A program made the translations under genes and the position numbers. From NCBI GenBank assembly GCA_965662715.1, contig CBFIIS010000001.1, positions 3,457 to 67,456 on the forward strand: DNA of 64,000 nt. The letters are read 5' to 3'. The notes beneath the pieces are model-generated. The model made no database searches and was not told the origin of the DNA. It saw only the letters and a list, made by a program, of their open reading frames with translations. Origin of the DNA: MGIIa-L1 sp965662715 (lineage in GTDB: Archaea > Thermoplasmatota > Poseidoniia > Poseidoniales > Poseidoniaceae). Positions within the stretch are counted from its first letter, which is position 1, and each line of letters opens with the position of its first letter. Below are positions 9,087 through 18,701 of the stretch, in pieces.

Positions 9087-11354
9087 ATGGGCGCATGGAG
9101 TGAAGGTCATCGAGACGACCCCAAGCCTTGCAGGGAGCAGGACAGGGGGTTGTTCGAAATTACAGCCCGTGACGGGCGTGCGAGGCTCGGGCGTCTTCAT
9201 ACCGCACACGGCATTCTTGAGACACCTGCTCTTCTTCCTGTAATCAACCCCAATATACGAACCATTGAACCACGAGAAATGTGGGACAGATATGGCATTG
9301 GGGCACTCATCACCAACTCCTACATTATTTGGAAACATGATGAATTGAAGGCAAAGGCAACAACCGATGGCGTTCATGCTTTGCTCAATTTTCCCGGTGT
9401 CGTCATGACTGATTCGGGGACGTTCCAATCCTACATTTATGGCGATGTCGAGGTTGGTGTAGAACAAATCGTGGAGTTTCAAAACAGCATCGGGGTTGAC
9501 ATCGCAACAATGCTCGATGTCTTCTCGAGGCCCGACATGACTTACGCAGAAGTCGAAGCATGTGTTGATGAGACACTCAACCGCGCCAAACCGAGTGTGA
9601 ATACAGCCGGAAGCACGATGTTGAACGGCCCCATCCAAGGTGGCCTGTTCAAGGAGTTAAGAACAAAATCTGCCAAAGGAATGGCAGCCTTTGATTTTGC
9701 AGTTCATCCCATAGGTGGGATTGTGCCCGTGATGGAACAGCATCGATACAAGGACTATGCTAAAATCATGCTTGCTACCCTTCCATACCTACCACCTCAA
9801 CGTCCAGTTCACATGTTCGGCTGCGGCCACCCTATGCTGTTCCCAATGTCAATTGCACTGGGGGCAGATCTGTTTGACTCAGCCGCCTATGCACTCTTTG
9901 CAAGGGACGGACGACTCTTGACACCCTGGGGCACTGAACGAATTGAATCCATGAATGATTGGCCAATGATCATGCCATGTGTCGCCTACATCAGTCCATC
10001 GGATGCGAAGGCCTTACCGAAAGATGAACGCACCAAACTACTTGCTCGCTACAATTTGGAAATGACGCTTAGTGAATTGGCACGGTGCAAGCAAGCGATT
10101 AGAGACGGCACGATTTGGCGTCTTGTTGAACGCCGAAGTCATCAGCACCCTGCCCTTCGTGAAGCATTTTTATGGCTCTCAACCCGACCTCACCAAGCGA
10201 TGATGAAGTTGAAAATGCTTGATGATCTTATTCTCAACGACCGAGATGCTGGGCGAGAGCGTGGTGCAGAAGCAGGTACATGGGAAGAGGGATGGGACTG
10301 GCTTGTTCACGCCCAAGAATCCCCACGGAAAGGAGGTGAGCCTTGGGGCGGAGAGGACACATTTGTGCGACCACATATTGTGGCAGCTCGCAGACAGATG
10401 ATCAACAGGTGGCGACCTTCTAGAATTCAAGCCAAAGGTGATGATGCGGTCCTCATCATGCACGGCAGCCCAGGCCCTTGGCGAGAGCGCTTGAGCGACG
10501 TTATGGTCCGATTAACGCACCATTGCCCTGGACTTGAAGTCTTGATTCTCACCCCGATCGGTCTTGTCCCTTACTCGCTTGAAGATCTGAATCCTTTTGC
10601 GCACATCGACGGCCCAAATTGGCTTTGGCGTCGTCGTCCAAATCTTCAATGGGTTCGTAGAGAACTTGACCGTCTTGGGCTCGGTGAGAGAAAGATCATC
10701 ACCGTTGATATGCTTGGGGATGGGATTCAGGCTGGATGTATGTCTGCCCTCGAAAACCACGATATCATCAAGAGCATCGATGACACCACAGCGAGTGAAA
10801 TACCGCTCGATCGAGAGGGGCGTGAGGCTGCAAAATCTATGGTTTACCAACGCCTTGTTGCAGACAAATTGACCGTTCTGCTCAACATTAGCCAAGGTGA
10901 TGCCAGAACGCTAATGGATCAAGCCACATTTGTCGTGAATCGTCAGGGTCGTGTCAAGAACGCCATCACCAAAGATGGGTTGCACATCGCAAGTCCAAGG
11001 CTTGGTGACGGGGGACTTTCGCTTACTGACGAAGGCGCAAAAGCTCTCCACGCTCTAAGAGCCACACCCGCACCATCTGAACTCGACCTTCAATTTAGGA
11101 AATCCACCGCCGGCGAGGGTCCAGCTTGGGTGGTTGTCGATGATGATGCAGAGCCCTTTGTTCGGCAAGGCCGAAATGTATTCCATGGATTTGTCCTGGC
11201 TGTTGATTCTTGGATTCAGCCCTCACAAACATGCTTGATCGTGAACAAAAAAGGTGAACTCTTGGGCCATGGCCTGTCCAATGGAACAGTAGACGAATTC
11301 TGTGGATTCAAGAAGGGTATCGCCGTAAAAACACGTGGTGGCATCTCGCAGTAA
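9087..11354 (+). CDS. tgtA: Archaeal tRNA-guanine(15) transglycosylase, archaeosine pathway
   Basis: The 755-residue enzyme swaps G15 of tRNA for preQ0. N-terminal TIM barrel: MTDSGTFQSY holds the first catalytic Asp, and LFDSAAYALFARDGR the second (the FDCVMPTR position of bacterial TGT). C-terminal parts include a DUF5591/ArcS-like segment (ILTPIGLVPYSLED) and a PUA domain ending in FKKGIAVKTRGG. It is about 170 residues longer than typical 580-residue archaeal TGT. The zinc motif CxCxxC, expected just after TPWGTERIESM, is not recognisable: only one Cys remains (MPCVAYISP), although the later His region (RRSHQHP) is present. An upstream ATG at 9048 is possible; 9087 follows a GGGGG stretch. 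Confidence 0.93.
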   Translation: MGAWSEGHRDDPKPCREQDRGLFEITARDGRARLGRLHTAHGILETPALLPVINPNIRTIEPREMWDRYGIGALITNSYIIWKHDELKAKATTDGVHALLNFPGVVMTDSGTFQSYIYGDVEVGVEQIVEFQNSIGVDIATMLDVFSRPDMTYAEVEACVDETLNRAKPSVNTAGSTMLNGPIQGGLFKELRTKSAKGMAAFDFAVHPIGGIVPVMEQHRYKDYAKIMLATLPYLPPQRPVHMFGCGHPMLFPMSIALGADLFDSAAYALFARDGRLLTPWGTERIESMNDWPMIMPCVAYISPSDAKALPKDERTKLLARYNLEMTLSELARCKQAIRDGTIWRLVERRSHQHPALREAFLWLSTRPHQAMMKLKMLDDLILNDRDAGRERGAEAGTWEEGWDWLVHAQESPRKGGEPWGGEDTFVRPHIVAARRQMINRWRPSRIQAKGDDAVLIMHGSPGPWRERLSDVMVRLTHHCPGLEVLILTPIGLVPYSLEDLNPFAHIDGPNWLWRRRPNLQWVRRELDRLGLGERKIITVDMLGDGIQAGCMSALENHDIIKSIDDTTASEIPLDREGREAAKSMVYQRLVADKLTVLLNISQGDARTLMDQATFVVNRQGRVKNAITKDGLHIASPRLGDGGLSLTDEGAKALHALRATPAPSELDLQFRKSTAGEGPAWVVVDDDAEPFVRQGRNVFHGFVLAVDSWIQPSQTCLIVNKKGELLGHGLSNGTVDEFCGFKKGIAVKTRGGISQ

Positions 11355-11431
11355 TCGAAGCACAGCACCTCCATGCCGGAGGAGCATTCAAGGTCCTTCG
11401 CTTACCACACAACAGGTGAGGAGGTTTGCAA

Positions 11432-12442
11432 GTGGTCGACGAACTCATCATCAAAACCACAGACCTCACCAAATCATACGGCCCACATGTGGCGCTTGAT
11501 AAATTAAATTTGGCAGTGAAAAAGGGTGCTACGGGCCTGCTTGGGCCAAATGGAGCAGGTAAATCCACATTTTTGAAGACAATTCTTGGACTTATTCAAG
11601 CCACAGAGGGACAGGGAACAGTCCTAGGCCATGATATACGAACTGAAGGCGACGCCATTCGTGCCCGAATTGGCTACATGCCCGAATATGACGCACTGAA
11701 CCCTGACATGGACGCTATCCACCAAGTGCGATACTCTGGTGAATTGTTGGGAATGAACCCAACTGTGGCTTTAGCCCGTGCTCATGAAACATTGCAGTAT
11801 GTTGGCATCGGAGAACAGCGTTATCGAAACATTGGAAGTTTTTCCACTGGGATGAAACAGGCAACAAAATTGGCATGCGCCCTTATTCACGACCCTGAGT
11901 TGATTATTGCCGATGAACCGTCGAATGGACTCGATGCTCAAGCTCGTGAATACATGATTCAAACCCTGACGACGACGGTTAAATCCGGCAACCGTTCGGT
12001 CTTGATGGCGTCTCACTTGATGGATGATGTGGAACGTGTTTGTGAAAATATTGTGCTGTTGCACAAAGGAAAGTTGGCCGCACAAGGTGCAATCGAGGAC
12101 CTGAAAGCGATTGATCGTGAGATCGAGATTCATGTCTGGGGTGGTGCAACGCGCCTTGCTGAGGCTATGGAAGCAGACGGTCTTACCGTTCGAAGAGAAG
12201 GTCGAGTGATGAGGATCGGTCACGTCGGTGAAGATACCACCACCCGTATCCTCCGCTGTGCCGCTAAAACTGGTGCACAAGTTCGCCGAATGCACGAATA
12301 TGAAGCTTCACTCGAAGACCTGTTCTTGGTCATTATGGAGAATTTAGGTTATGAAATCAAAACAAGCGAAGATCTTCTCGCTTCTCCAGCTCTTGCTCGA
12401 AAGGTCGATGCACCAGCACATATGGGAGGTGGCGGTGCATGA
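11432..12442 (+). CDS. ABC transporter ATP-binding protein (ABC-2 type, first of pair)
   Basis: The 336-residue product has Walker A GPNGAGKST, signature SFSTGMKQ, Walker B LIIADEPSNGLD and an H-loop ASHLMDD. An extra C-terminal domain of about 100 residues is typical of ABC-2 ATPases. GTG at 11432 is preferred to the in-frame TTG at 11426 because GAGGAGG at 11418-11424 lies about 7 bases upstream. Its TGA overlaps the permease ATG at 12439, marking a coupled ATPase-permease pair. Substrate unknown. Confidence 0.93.
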   Translation: MVDELIIKTTDLTKSYGPHVALDKLNLAVKKGATGLLGPNGAGKSTFLKTILGLIQATEGQGTVLGHDIRTEGDAIRARIGYMPEYDALNPDMDAIHQVRYSGELLGMNPTVALARAHETLQYVGIGEQRYRNIGSFSTGMKQATKLACALIHDPELIIADEPSNGLDAQAREYMIQTLTTTVKSGNRSVLMASHLMDDVERVCENIVLLHKGKLAAQGAIEDLKAIDREIEIHVWGGATRLAEAMEADGLTVRREGRVMRIGHVGEDTTTRILRCAAKTGAQVRRMHEYEASLEDLFLVIMENLGYEIKTSEDLLASPALARKVDAPAHMGGGGA

Positions 12443-13476
12443 ACGAGGAAGAGACCACACCCGTTGAATCGATCGAATTTGGCGCAGAAGCACCTGTGAC
12501 TGGACAAGGTCGGATGGAAGCAGCATGGGGATCAAGCGAAGGTGATGAGGATTTCAACATCAGCGAGGTCGCTCAACCTGCGGCAACTGGCCATGTTTTT
12601 GAGCAAGTGTACAAGCCTTGGAAAGGAACCCTTAACCCTCGTTGGATGAGAAACTGGGCCATCCTTCGCCACCATCTACTTGGGATCTTCAAAAAGGGGC
12701 ATAGGCCTTGGGGAATGCCGACACGTTTGTTCATCCTCATCGTGTTCATCGCTTCGCTTAGCGATGCGGCATTAACGCTGCTATCGGGCTTGGTTGGTGA
12801 CGGCACCCTTCACCAACTTTGGGGCGTTAGTCGCGACAATCTCTACGGCCATGTGCTTGGTTTCTTCCCTCGGAATGTACTCTACTATCCAATTGTAGCT
12901 GCACTTTTGGTCGGCAGTGTGATCTCCGAAGACCGACAGCATGGCACCTCTGCACTGTACTTCTCAAGACCAATCACTCGTTTCGACTATGTTGGAATGA
13001 AATTTCTATCCGTAGCGTTGATTCAATCGTTTGTGGTGTTGCTCACATTGTCCCTGTACTACTTCGCTGAAATTATAGCCCTTGGACGAGGTTGGGCTTG
13101 GATTATGGACACATTTCCTTTGTTTTTAGCTGCCTTTTTGTCTGGCATGGTGCTTATTTTCACCTACACGAGCATTGGCCTCTCACTATCCAGCGTGTCC
13201 AAAGGCAAGTTTTTCCCTGGAATTGGCCTGTTGTCGATTGTTCTTGGGACAAAGGTTCTGGCCATCTTGGTTTCAACGCTCTTTGATCGTGAAATTCTCT
13301 ACCTTCTTTCGCCCTACGACTGTATGGCTCACGTCGGTCAAGCAATGATTGGAACGCAACCTACCTACGACCAATATTCCTGGACATGGTCTCTTGCTTC
13401 ACTGATTGCCATGAATGCCATTGCCTTGTACACCTTGAGTGCACGAGTTTCTTCAATGGAGGTGACCCGAGAATGA
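12439..13476 (+). CDS. ABC-2 type transporter permease
   Basis: The 345-residue product has an acidic cytoplasmic N-terminus of about 85 residues, then about six hydrophobic segments (first near LFILIVFIASLSDAAL, last near LIAMNAIALYTL). The stretch LVGSVISEDRQHGTSALYFSRPITR is the usual ABC-2 permease coupling region. It overlaps its ATPase upstream by ATGA and the second ATPase downstream by ATGA. Confidence 0.88.
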   Translation: MNEEETTPVESIEFGAEAPVTGQGRMEAAWGSSEGDEDFNISEVAQPAATGHVFEQVYKPWKGTLNPRWMRNWAILRHHLLGIFKKGHRPWGMPTRLFILIVFIASLSDAALTLLSGLVGDGTLHQLWGVSRDNLYGHVLGFFPRNVLYYPIVAALLVGSVISEDRQHGTSALYFSRPITRFDYVGMKFLSVALIQSFVVLLTLSLYYFAEIIALGRGWAWIMDTFPLFLAAFLSGMVLIFTYTSIGLSLSSVSKGKFFPGIGLLSIVLGTKVLAILVSTLFDREILYLLSPYDCMAHVGQAMIGTQPTYDQYSWTWSLASLIAMNAIALYTLSARVSSMEVTRE

Positions 13477-14465
13477 TGCCTGATTTTGATCAACAAGGGA
13501 AAGGTCAAACCAAGGCGTGGCAGCCAGACCTTAGCGCTCCAGCAGTGCTTCTTGAGGGAGTGTCAAAATCCTATGGGAGGATCTTCGCCCTCTCGAACAT
13601 TACAATGGCCCTAAACGGCGGCGTGACTGGCATTCTTGGAATGAATGGTGCCGGAAAATCGACCATGTTCAAACTCCTTATGGGGAAGCTTAAACCTAGC
13701 CAGGGGAAAATCCGGCTCTTTGGTACGGACCCTTGGAAAAACCCCGCACCTTATGCACGAGTTGGATTTGTTCCAGAGCATGAAAAAATGTACGACTGGA
13801 TGACTGCCCATCAATTTGTATCCACTTTTGCCCGACTCAACGGACTGACTCGCGCCGAAGCGATGTTGGAAGCGGACCGTGTCTTGAATTTCGTTGGTCT
13901 TGCCGATGTAGCTCACAAGAAAATTGGACAGTACTCCAAGGGAATGAGGCAACGGGCAAAGATTGCTCATGCACTCGTTAACGATCCCGAATTGATTATT
14001 CTTGACGAACCACTGCAAGGGTGCGACCCCCTTGCCCGAACAACGATCATGAATGTCATACGAGAACTCGGCCGTATGGGTCGAACTGTGATTGTGAGCA
14101 GCCATATTCTTCAGGAAATTGAACGGATCACTGAGCAAATTGTCATCCTCCATAATGGCCGCTTACTTGCGCTTGGCAACCTTCATGCAATACGAGATAA
14201 GCTGGATCAAATCCCACACAGAATCACCATCGAGGCCGATGATGCAAAGGCCTTGGCTAAAGATGTCATCGACATGGATGAGGTCTACGGAATTTCGTTT
14301 CCAGACAAGAAAAATCTTTCAATTCAAACCCACAATTTAGGAGCGATTCATTCGAATTTACCTGCAGCGATCGTCGAAAATGGCCATCGTATTCACACGA
14401 TAGACAATCCAGATGATGACCTTGCCTCCATCCTTGGTTACCTCACCTCAGGCGGTGGCATGTGA
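13473..14465 (+). CDS. ABC transporter ATP-binding protein (second of pair)
   Basis: The 330-residue product has Walker A GMNGAGKST, signature YSKGMRQR, Walker B LIILDEPLQGCDP and H-loop SSHILQE. The common D-loop G-L-D is G-C-D here. The start ATG at 13473 has GGAGGTGA at 13458-13465 and overlaps the previous stop; a longer frame to 13386 lies within the permease gene. It is coupled to the second permease, which begins at its stop codon. Confidence 0.92.
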   Translation: MMPDFDQQGKGQTKAWQPDLSAPAVLLEGVSKSYGRIFALSNITMALNGGVTGILGMNGAGKSTMFKLLMGKLKPSQGKIRLFGTDPWKNPAPYARVGFVPEHEKMYDWMTAHQFVSTFARLNGLTRAEAMLEADRVLNFVGLADVAHKKIGQYSKGMRQRAKIAHALVNDPELIILDEPLQGCDPLARTTIMNVIRELGRMGRTVIVSSHILQEIERITEQIVILHNGRLLALGNLHAIRDKLDQIPHRITIEADDAKALAKDVIDMDEVYGISFPDKKNLSIQTHNLGAIHSNLPAAIVENGHRIHTIDNPDDDLASILGYLTSGGGM

Positions 14466-15769
14466 TGGAGTCAAGGCCCAACACCATCTATCGAGCACTC
14501 GACCGAAAGGCTGCTGCAATCACCGAATTCACGATGCGCCAATACAGAACCAAAACCTCGACATGGGTTGTTCTTGGCGTTGGCCTCATTGCTATTTCGC
14601 TTGTTCTTTTGATTTACATCGACGTCATGGCAACTGGATTTGAATCGGTTGACAACGACGGAGACAGCGAAGACCCGGACAACGACGGCTACCCGACCGG
14701 TCAAGAGATCAAATACGGCACTGATCCCTACATGGACAACTCGCACCCTGGGTTACTCACACCTTCTATCGAACCCGAGCCTGCTTCAAATTACATTGAC
14801 GAGGACGGCTTTGATATCGCCATAAGTGGCGGTGCGGATGAGCAGTCAACTGGTTATGATGATGATGGCGATTGCAGGGATGCTGATCGAACAAACTCAC
14901 AAAAGGATTCGAACGATAACAACATCATTTGTGATGTTTTAATTGAACGAGACCGGTTTAGTGGCGAATGGTGGGCTGAAGCAGATTACTACGTCGACGA
15001 AGACCCTGACGATGCTGCTTACGCAGCGGAAGCCAGCCATATGGCATTTGTTCTTGGCATTGGGAAGATGGGCTTCGTATTGCTGCTTGGTATGTTTTTG
15101 CCGCTCTTTTTGGCCACAGGATTGATCCGTGAAGAGATGAATGATGGCACCATGCATTTCATGCTATCAAAACCGATTGCAAGAACCGAAGTTTTCCTCT
15201 ATCGGATTCTTGGCTACCTTGGCATTGTATGGCCTTATTTCATCGGCCTTGGCATCATCTTTGCATTGATTTCTGGGTTCATAGGGCCAAGTGACAGTTT
15301 CTTTAGATTCGAAGACCTTGCAGTATGGCTTGCAATCGTCTTTGCTACGATGATGGCTTCCCTCGTGTATGGGATGCTCTTTTGTGCCTTAGGAACGATG
15401 TGGCGATTTGGAATTGTCCTCGCCATTCCCTTTGCTGCATGGGAACTTGGCATGTGCATCGTATCAATGGGCGCGCCAGATGCACCAATTCTTCGCTTTT
15501 CGGTCGTGGGTTGGGCATTGATGATCGTCGACGCAGCAGCATTGATGGCATGGCCAAACATCGACATTTTCATTCTTCAAGGACAATTGATGGGTGATTT
15601 CGGACTGATTCATTCGACCTCATTGGCTTTGGATTTCTTCCACTCCGAACCCGGCGTGGGAACTTCCGGGTTCATTTCAGCAATCATAGCCACAGTTGTA
15701 TTGCTTGTGCAGGGAGCAGTCTTATGGTTCATCGGTGGTGCAATTTTCAAAGGGAAGGAAATTGAATGA
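14465..15769 (+). CDS. ABC-2 type permease with an acidic, calcium-binding-like external loop
   Basis: The 434-residue product has a first membrane segment near residues 35-55, then about 140 residues outside the membrane, then about six membrane segments. The loop has Asp-rich repeats DNDGDSEDPDNDGYPTGQE and YGTDP, the pattern of thrombospondin type 3 / dockerin-like calcium sites, and a second Asp-rich stretch (YDDDGDCRDAD). Near the first inner segment is REEMNDGTMHFMLSKPI, the ABC-2 permease motif. ATG at 14465 or the overlapping GTG at 14462 are both possible starts. Confidence 0.85.
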   Translation: MESRPNTIYRALDRKAAAITEFTMRQYRTKTSTWVVLGVGLIAISLVLLIYIDVMATGFESVDNDGDSEDPDNDGYPTGQEIKYGTDPYMDNSHPGLLTPSIEPEPASNYIDEDGFDIAISGGADEQSTGYDDDGDCRDADRTNSQKDSNDNNIICDVLIERDRFSGEWWAEADYYVDEDPDDAAYAAEASHMAFVLGIGKMGFVLLLGMFLPLFLATGLIREEMNDGTMHFMLSKPIARTEVFLYRILGYLGIVWPYFIGLGIIFALISGFIGPSDSFFRFEDLAVWLAIVFATMMASLVYGMLFCALGTMWRFGIVLAIPFAAWELGMCIVSMGAPDAPILRFSVVGWALMIVDAAALMAWPNIDIFILQGQLMGDFGLIHSTSLALDFFHSEPGVGTSGFISAIIATVVLLVQGAVLWFIGGAIFKGKEIE

Positions 15770-16971
15770 GCGAAGAAATGTCTGCGTTTGCTGGCGACCT
15801 TTCTACAATGTGGAGCTTGCAAAACAGACCGCCTTTGCACCATCTCACTTGGGACTGGTGGTGGTGGTTGGTCATGCTTGAGGATCCAAATGGGAAACCA
15901 AGTGGGAAACAATTGATGGTGCTCTGGTCGACCAAAGACAATCCACTGGTGGAAGTCAACGGCACACCGTGGACGCCTCAGGGACGGCCTGGTTTTGATG
16001 AGCACGACGGGATGGCCCTCGATGGAATGGTGTGTGCATGGTGGTTTGATGGCCAACAAATGCATGAACCAGTGATTAAGCGCATTTGTCGTATTGTAGC
16101 CATGCCAGACACCCACCCTCAATGGCCTTCTCAAGGTGATGAAGTTGGCAAAGGTGGAGGCGCTGTTGTCCCCCTTTTACCTGAAGACCTAAGCATGGGT
16201 TTGAAGAGTGATCTCAGTGAATTCTGGCTCAACCTCGCAACGGAGAAAGAAGCAGCACATCCGAAGGTTCCCAAGGAGATCCGACTCAAATTGACCCCAT
16301 GGAACAGTGCGATGTCGACGGCGAGAGAAGCCACAGCAACCTACGCTGCAAACATGGGCTACGACATCCTTCGCTTGCATGGTACGAAGGCGACTGGCAC
16401 ACTTGATGATGAGGTGGTGAAAGGCACTGCATACTTCCAGAAGGTCAGTGTCCAAGCGCCCTCAGTTCCGTGGTATTGGGGTGTGCTCCATCTTGATGAT
16501 GGATCGTATATCGACTGGTTTTTGCCCCATCTTTCATTCACCGTCACCGCACGTGATAACCGACCTTGGAAGCGGCGAGATTTTGGTCACATCGATCTTT
16601 CACAAGGCGGACTTTTCCACGATGGGCGCCATCGAAGGAGTGAGCGATTCACACATGTCACGGTCGAGAAGGTTGGGTCCACTCTAAGCGAAGGGAAACA
16701 TGGCCACTCACCAGGCGCCCCTCTTCCAAAATTCCACATCAAAATGTGGAACGGCCGAACGGTGATAGAATTGACGGTTCAAGCCATCGAGCGAGCTCAT
16801 TGGACCTTCAACCAACCGACACGAGGGGGACTCACTTCGCACCTCACCTACAATGAATACCCGCTTGAACTGGAAAAGTTGAGGATCATCGACGAACATG
16901 GAGTTCGTAAAGAAACGGATTATGCATGGGCTCGTGGAAATGCTGAGCACTCATGGGGCTTACTCCATTGA
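15766..16971 (+). CDS. Conserved hypothetical protein at the end of the ABC operon
   Basis: The 401-residue product is rich in Trp (notably WDWWWW near residue 30) and Gly and appears mostly beta-stranded. The C-terminal half, with PWYWGVLHLDDGSYIDW and GNAEHSWGLLH, faintly resembles lipocalin-like CrtC/AttH proteins, but I cannot confirm that. No signal peptide. The ATG overlaps the permease stop (ATGA), so it belongs to the same operon and probably works with the two transporters. Confidence 0.6.
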   Translation: MSEEMSAFAGDLSTMWSLQNRPPLHHLTWDWWWWLVMLEDPNGKPSGKQLMVLWSTKDNPLVEVNGTPWTPQGRPGFDEHDGMALDGMVCAWWFDGQQMHEPVIKRICRIVAMPDTHPQWPSQGDEVGKGGGAVVPLLPEDLSMGLKSDLSEFWLNLATEKEAAHPKVPKEIRLKLTPWNSAMSTAREATATYAANMGYDILRLHGTKATGTLDDEVVKGTAYFQKVSVQAPSVPWYWGVLHLDDGSYIDWFLPHLSFTVTARDNRPWKRRDFGHIDLSQGGLFHDGRHRRSERFTHVTVEKVGSTLSEGKHGHSPGAPLPKFHIKMWNGRTVIELTVQAIERAHWTFNQPTRGGLTSHLTYNEYPLELEKLRIIDEHGVRKETDYAWARGNAEHSWGLLH

Positions 16972-17071
16972 GCGCACCAATGTCAACTGGCCATTTTACC
17001 ATCAAGCAGCGATGCATGGAGGCAAGGTCTTATTTGTGTTGTCCGAGCACCAATTGAATGGAGCGATGGCT

Positions 17072-18106
17072 ATGAGCGATGAATCCACCATGACTGAACC
17101 CGATGCAGACCCTGCCGCTGTGGAGGACACCAAAGCCGCAGAAGCAGCTCAACTTGCTGCAGAACAAGCAAAACTGGGTAAAAAGTTCCGGATCATCGCT
17201 GGCGAGGAAATCCTTCTCACAAAGCGACCAAGCACCTTTGCGTTCGTCAATTTGTACCTCCTTGGTTTGTTGGTCTTGGCAATTCATGCCATGTTCGAGA
17301 TTCGACCAGGAACGGAAAGCGAAAATTTCCTTGTCGACCTCTTGGCAACCGCTCTTTTTACAAGTGACACATTCGGTTTGACAGCAGTCATGCTCTTTGT
17401 CACATGGATGAACCGCTTGGTGAACGTCTCCACTTCGGGCCGTTGGGTGACGGTTGGTTTGCTCATCGTATCCTTAGCACCATCCGTTGCTTTAGTTGAT
17501 GATCTGTTGCACTTCATCACTGGAATTTTCATGGATGAGGGCATTGGTGGCATCATCCCAGACTACCAACCGCTCCTCTTTGGCGGCGTCTTCGTAGCCA
17601 TTTACACGGCCTTGGTCTTCTATTACCAACGAAGTTTCCACTATGCCATTACAAGCGATGCAATCATCTTTGAGCACAGTTTTTTGCTCTCTCGCTCACA
17701 CCGACGCATTTTGTTTGATCGCATCTCCGAAGTTGTCGTAGCCCGTTCACCATTGGGTACAATGCTCGGTTTTGCAACGGTCACCGTTCTGACTGATTCT
17801 GGCGTTGGTATTGTTGAAGAATCAAATGTTCCAGTGGTCCAACATACAATCCCAGGCACCCGAGAAGGTGAAAATGATGGGGCTGCTGAAAAGGCTGGCA
17901 AGGGCTTGATCCGAACAATTGTTGGGATCATGACCTACCAACGAACGATTAGAACCGTTCGACCAGACCCAAAGCATTGCATGTACAATATCCGCAAGTG
18001 GGAGAAGGCCAAAGGGCTGCTCAATGAGATGCACAAAAAGAACAGTCAATCTCATCTCCTCAGCGATTTGAAGAAGTCAATTGTTGAGTCCAGTTCCGAA
18101 GATTGA
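17072..18106 (+). CDS. Membrane protein with bacterial-PH (DUF304/YdbS-like) domain
   Basis: The 344-residue product has an acidic Ala/Glu N-terminus, then about four membrane segments (near VNLYLLGLLVLAIHAM, TAVMLFVTWM, VGLLIVSLAPSVALV, LLFGGVFVAIYTALVFYY). A bPH2-type domain follows: RSFHYAITSDAIIFEHSFL and RRILFDRISEVVVARSPLG, the usual RSPIG-like turn. ATG at 17072 has GGAG at 17060-17063; the frame runs to 16898 inside the previous gene. Function of such proteins is generally unknown. Confidence 0.78.
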   Translation: MSDESTMTEPDADPAAVEDTKAAEAAQLAAEQAKLGKKFRIIAGEEILLTKRPSTFAFVNLYLLGLLVLAIHAMFEIRPGTESENFLVDLLATALFTSDTFGLTAVMLFVTWMNRLVNVSTSGRWVTVGLLIVSLAPSVALVDDLLHFITGIFMDEGIGGIIPDYQPLLFGGVFVAIYTALVFYYQRSFHYAITSDAIIFEHSFLLSRSHRRILFDRISEVVVARSPLGTMLGFATVTVLTDSGVGIVEESNVPVVQHTIPGTREGENDGAAEKAGKGLIRTIVGIMTYQRTIRTVRPDPKHCMYNIRKWEKAKGLLNEMHKKNSQSHLLSDLKKSIVESSSED

Positions 18107-18170
18107 ATTCATACCACTCATACGAGTGATTGAAAAGACCAAACCCTACGGCACACATGAGGCGATGAAC

Positions 18171-18692
18171 ATGAGCGATGACGAACTACTCCAAGGCCCG
18201 ATTGAAATGCTACGCAACGGCGACCTCGACGGAGCCATTGCCGACCTTGACGCAAAGATGGGTCAGCACAAAGATAATGCACAAGTCCACCACATGTTTG
18301 CTGAATTTGCAAACATGAAAAACATGGAAGCACAAGATGACGTAATCCCTGGTGGAAAGATCATGATGGCTTACAAGAAAGCCATGCAATTGGATGAAGA
18401 AAATGAAGAATACATTGCAGACTTTGCAACATTTGCTCTTGAATGCCGACGCATCCCTGTGGCTGTCAAAGAATTCCAACGCTATGCGAAGAAATTGGAG
18501 TTGAACGATATTCCAACCGATGAAGTTCTGTTCAACGCAAGCAGAAACATCGTCGATGCTATCGAAGTCATGGATCCAACAAAGAAGAACCCAATGGTTC
18601 AACCATGGCTCAAGCAAGCACTTATTTGGGCCGTTGGTGGATTAGGATACGCACCTGAAGAAGCGGTCGAAATGCTCACTTCTGATGATTGA
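18171..18692 (+). CDS. TPR-like helical protein, unknown function
   Basis: The 173-residue product is acidic and all-helical. Repeating helix pairs (LRNGDLDGAIADLDAKM, MMAYKKAMQLDEENEEYI, FALECRRIPVAVKEFQRY) fit degenerate TPR units. ATG at 18171 is chosen: GAGG at 18159-18162 gives normal spacing, whereas ATG 18165 is too close. The stop is 9 bases before truA. Confidence 0.65.
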   Translation: MSDDELLQGPIEMLRNGDLDGAIADLDAKMGQHKDNAQVHHMFAEFANMKNMEAQDDVIPGGKIMMAYKKAMQLDEENEEYIADFATFALECRRIPVAVKEFQRYAKKLELNDIPTDEVLFNASRNIVDAIEVMDPTKKNPMVQPWLKQALIWAVGGLGYAPEEAVEMLTSDD

Positions 18693-18701
18693 GGTGATAC
18701 T

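Noticed and set aside
11370..11390. CCTCC/GGAGG inverted repeat after tgtA as a terminator
   Set aside because: Only 5 bp stem, no T-run, and next gene of the same strand follows closely.
11771..12295. Minus-strand ORF of 174 codons opposite the first ABC ATPase
   Set aside because: Shadow of a clearly conserved ATPase; no motif.
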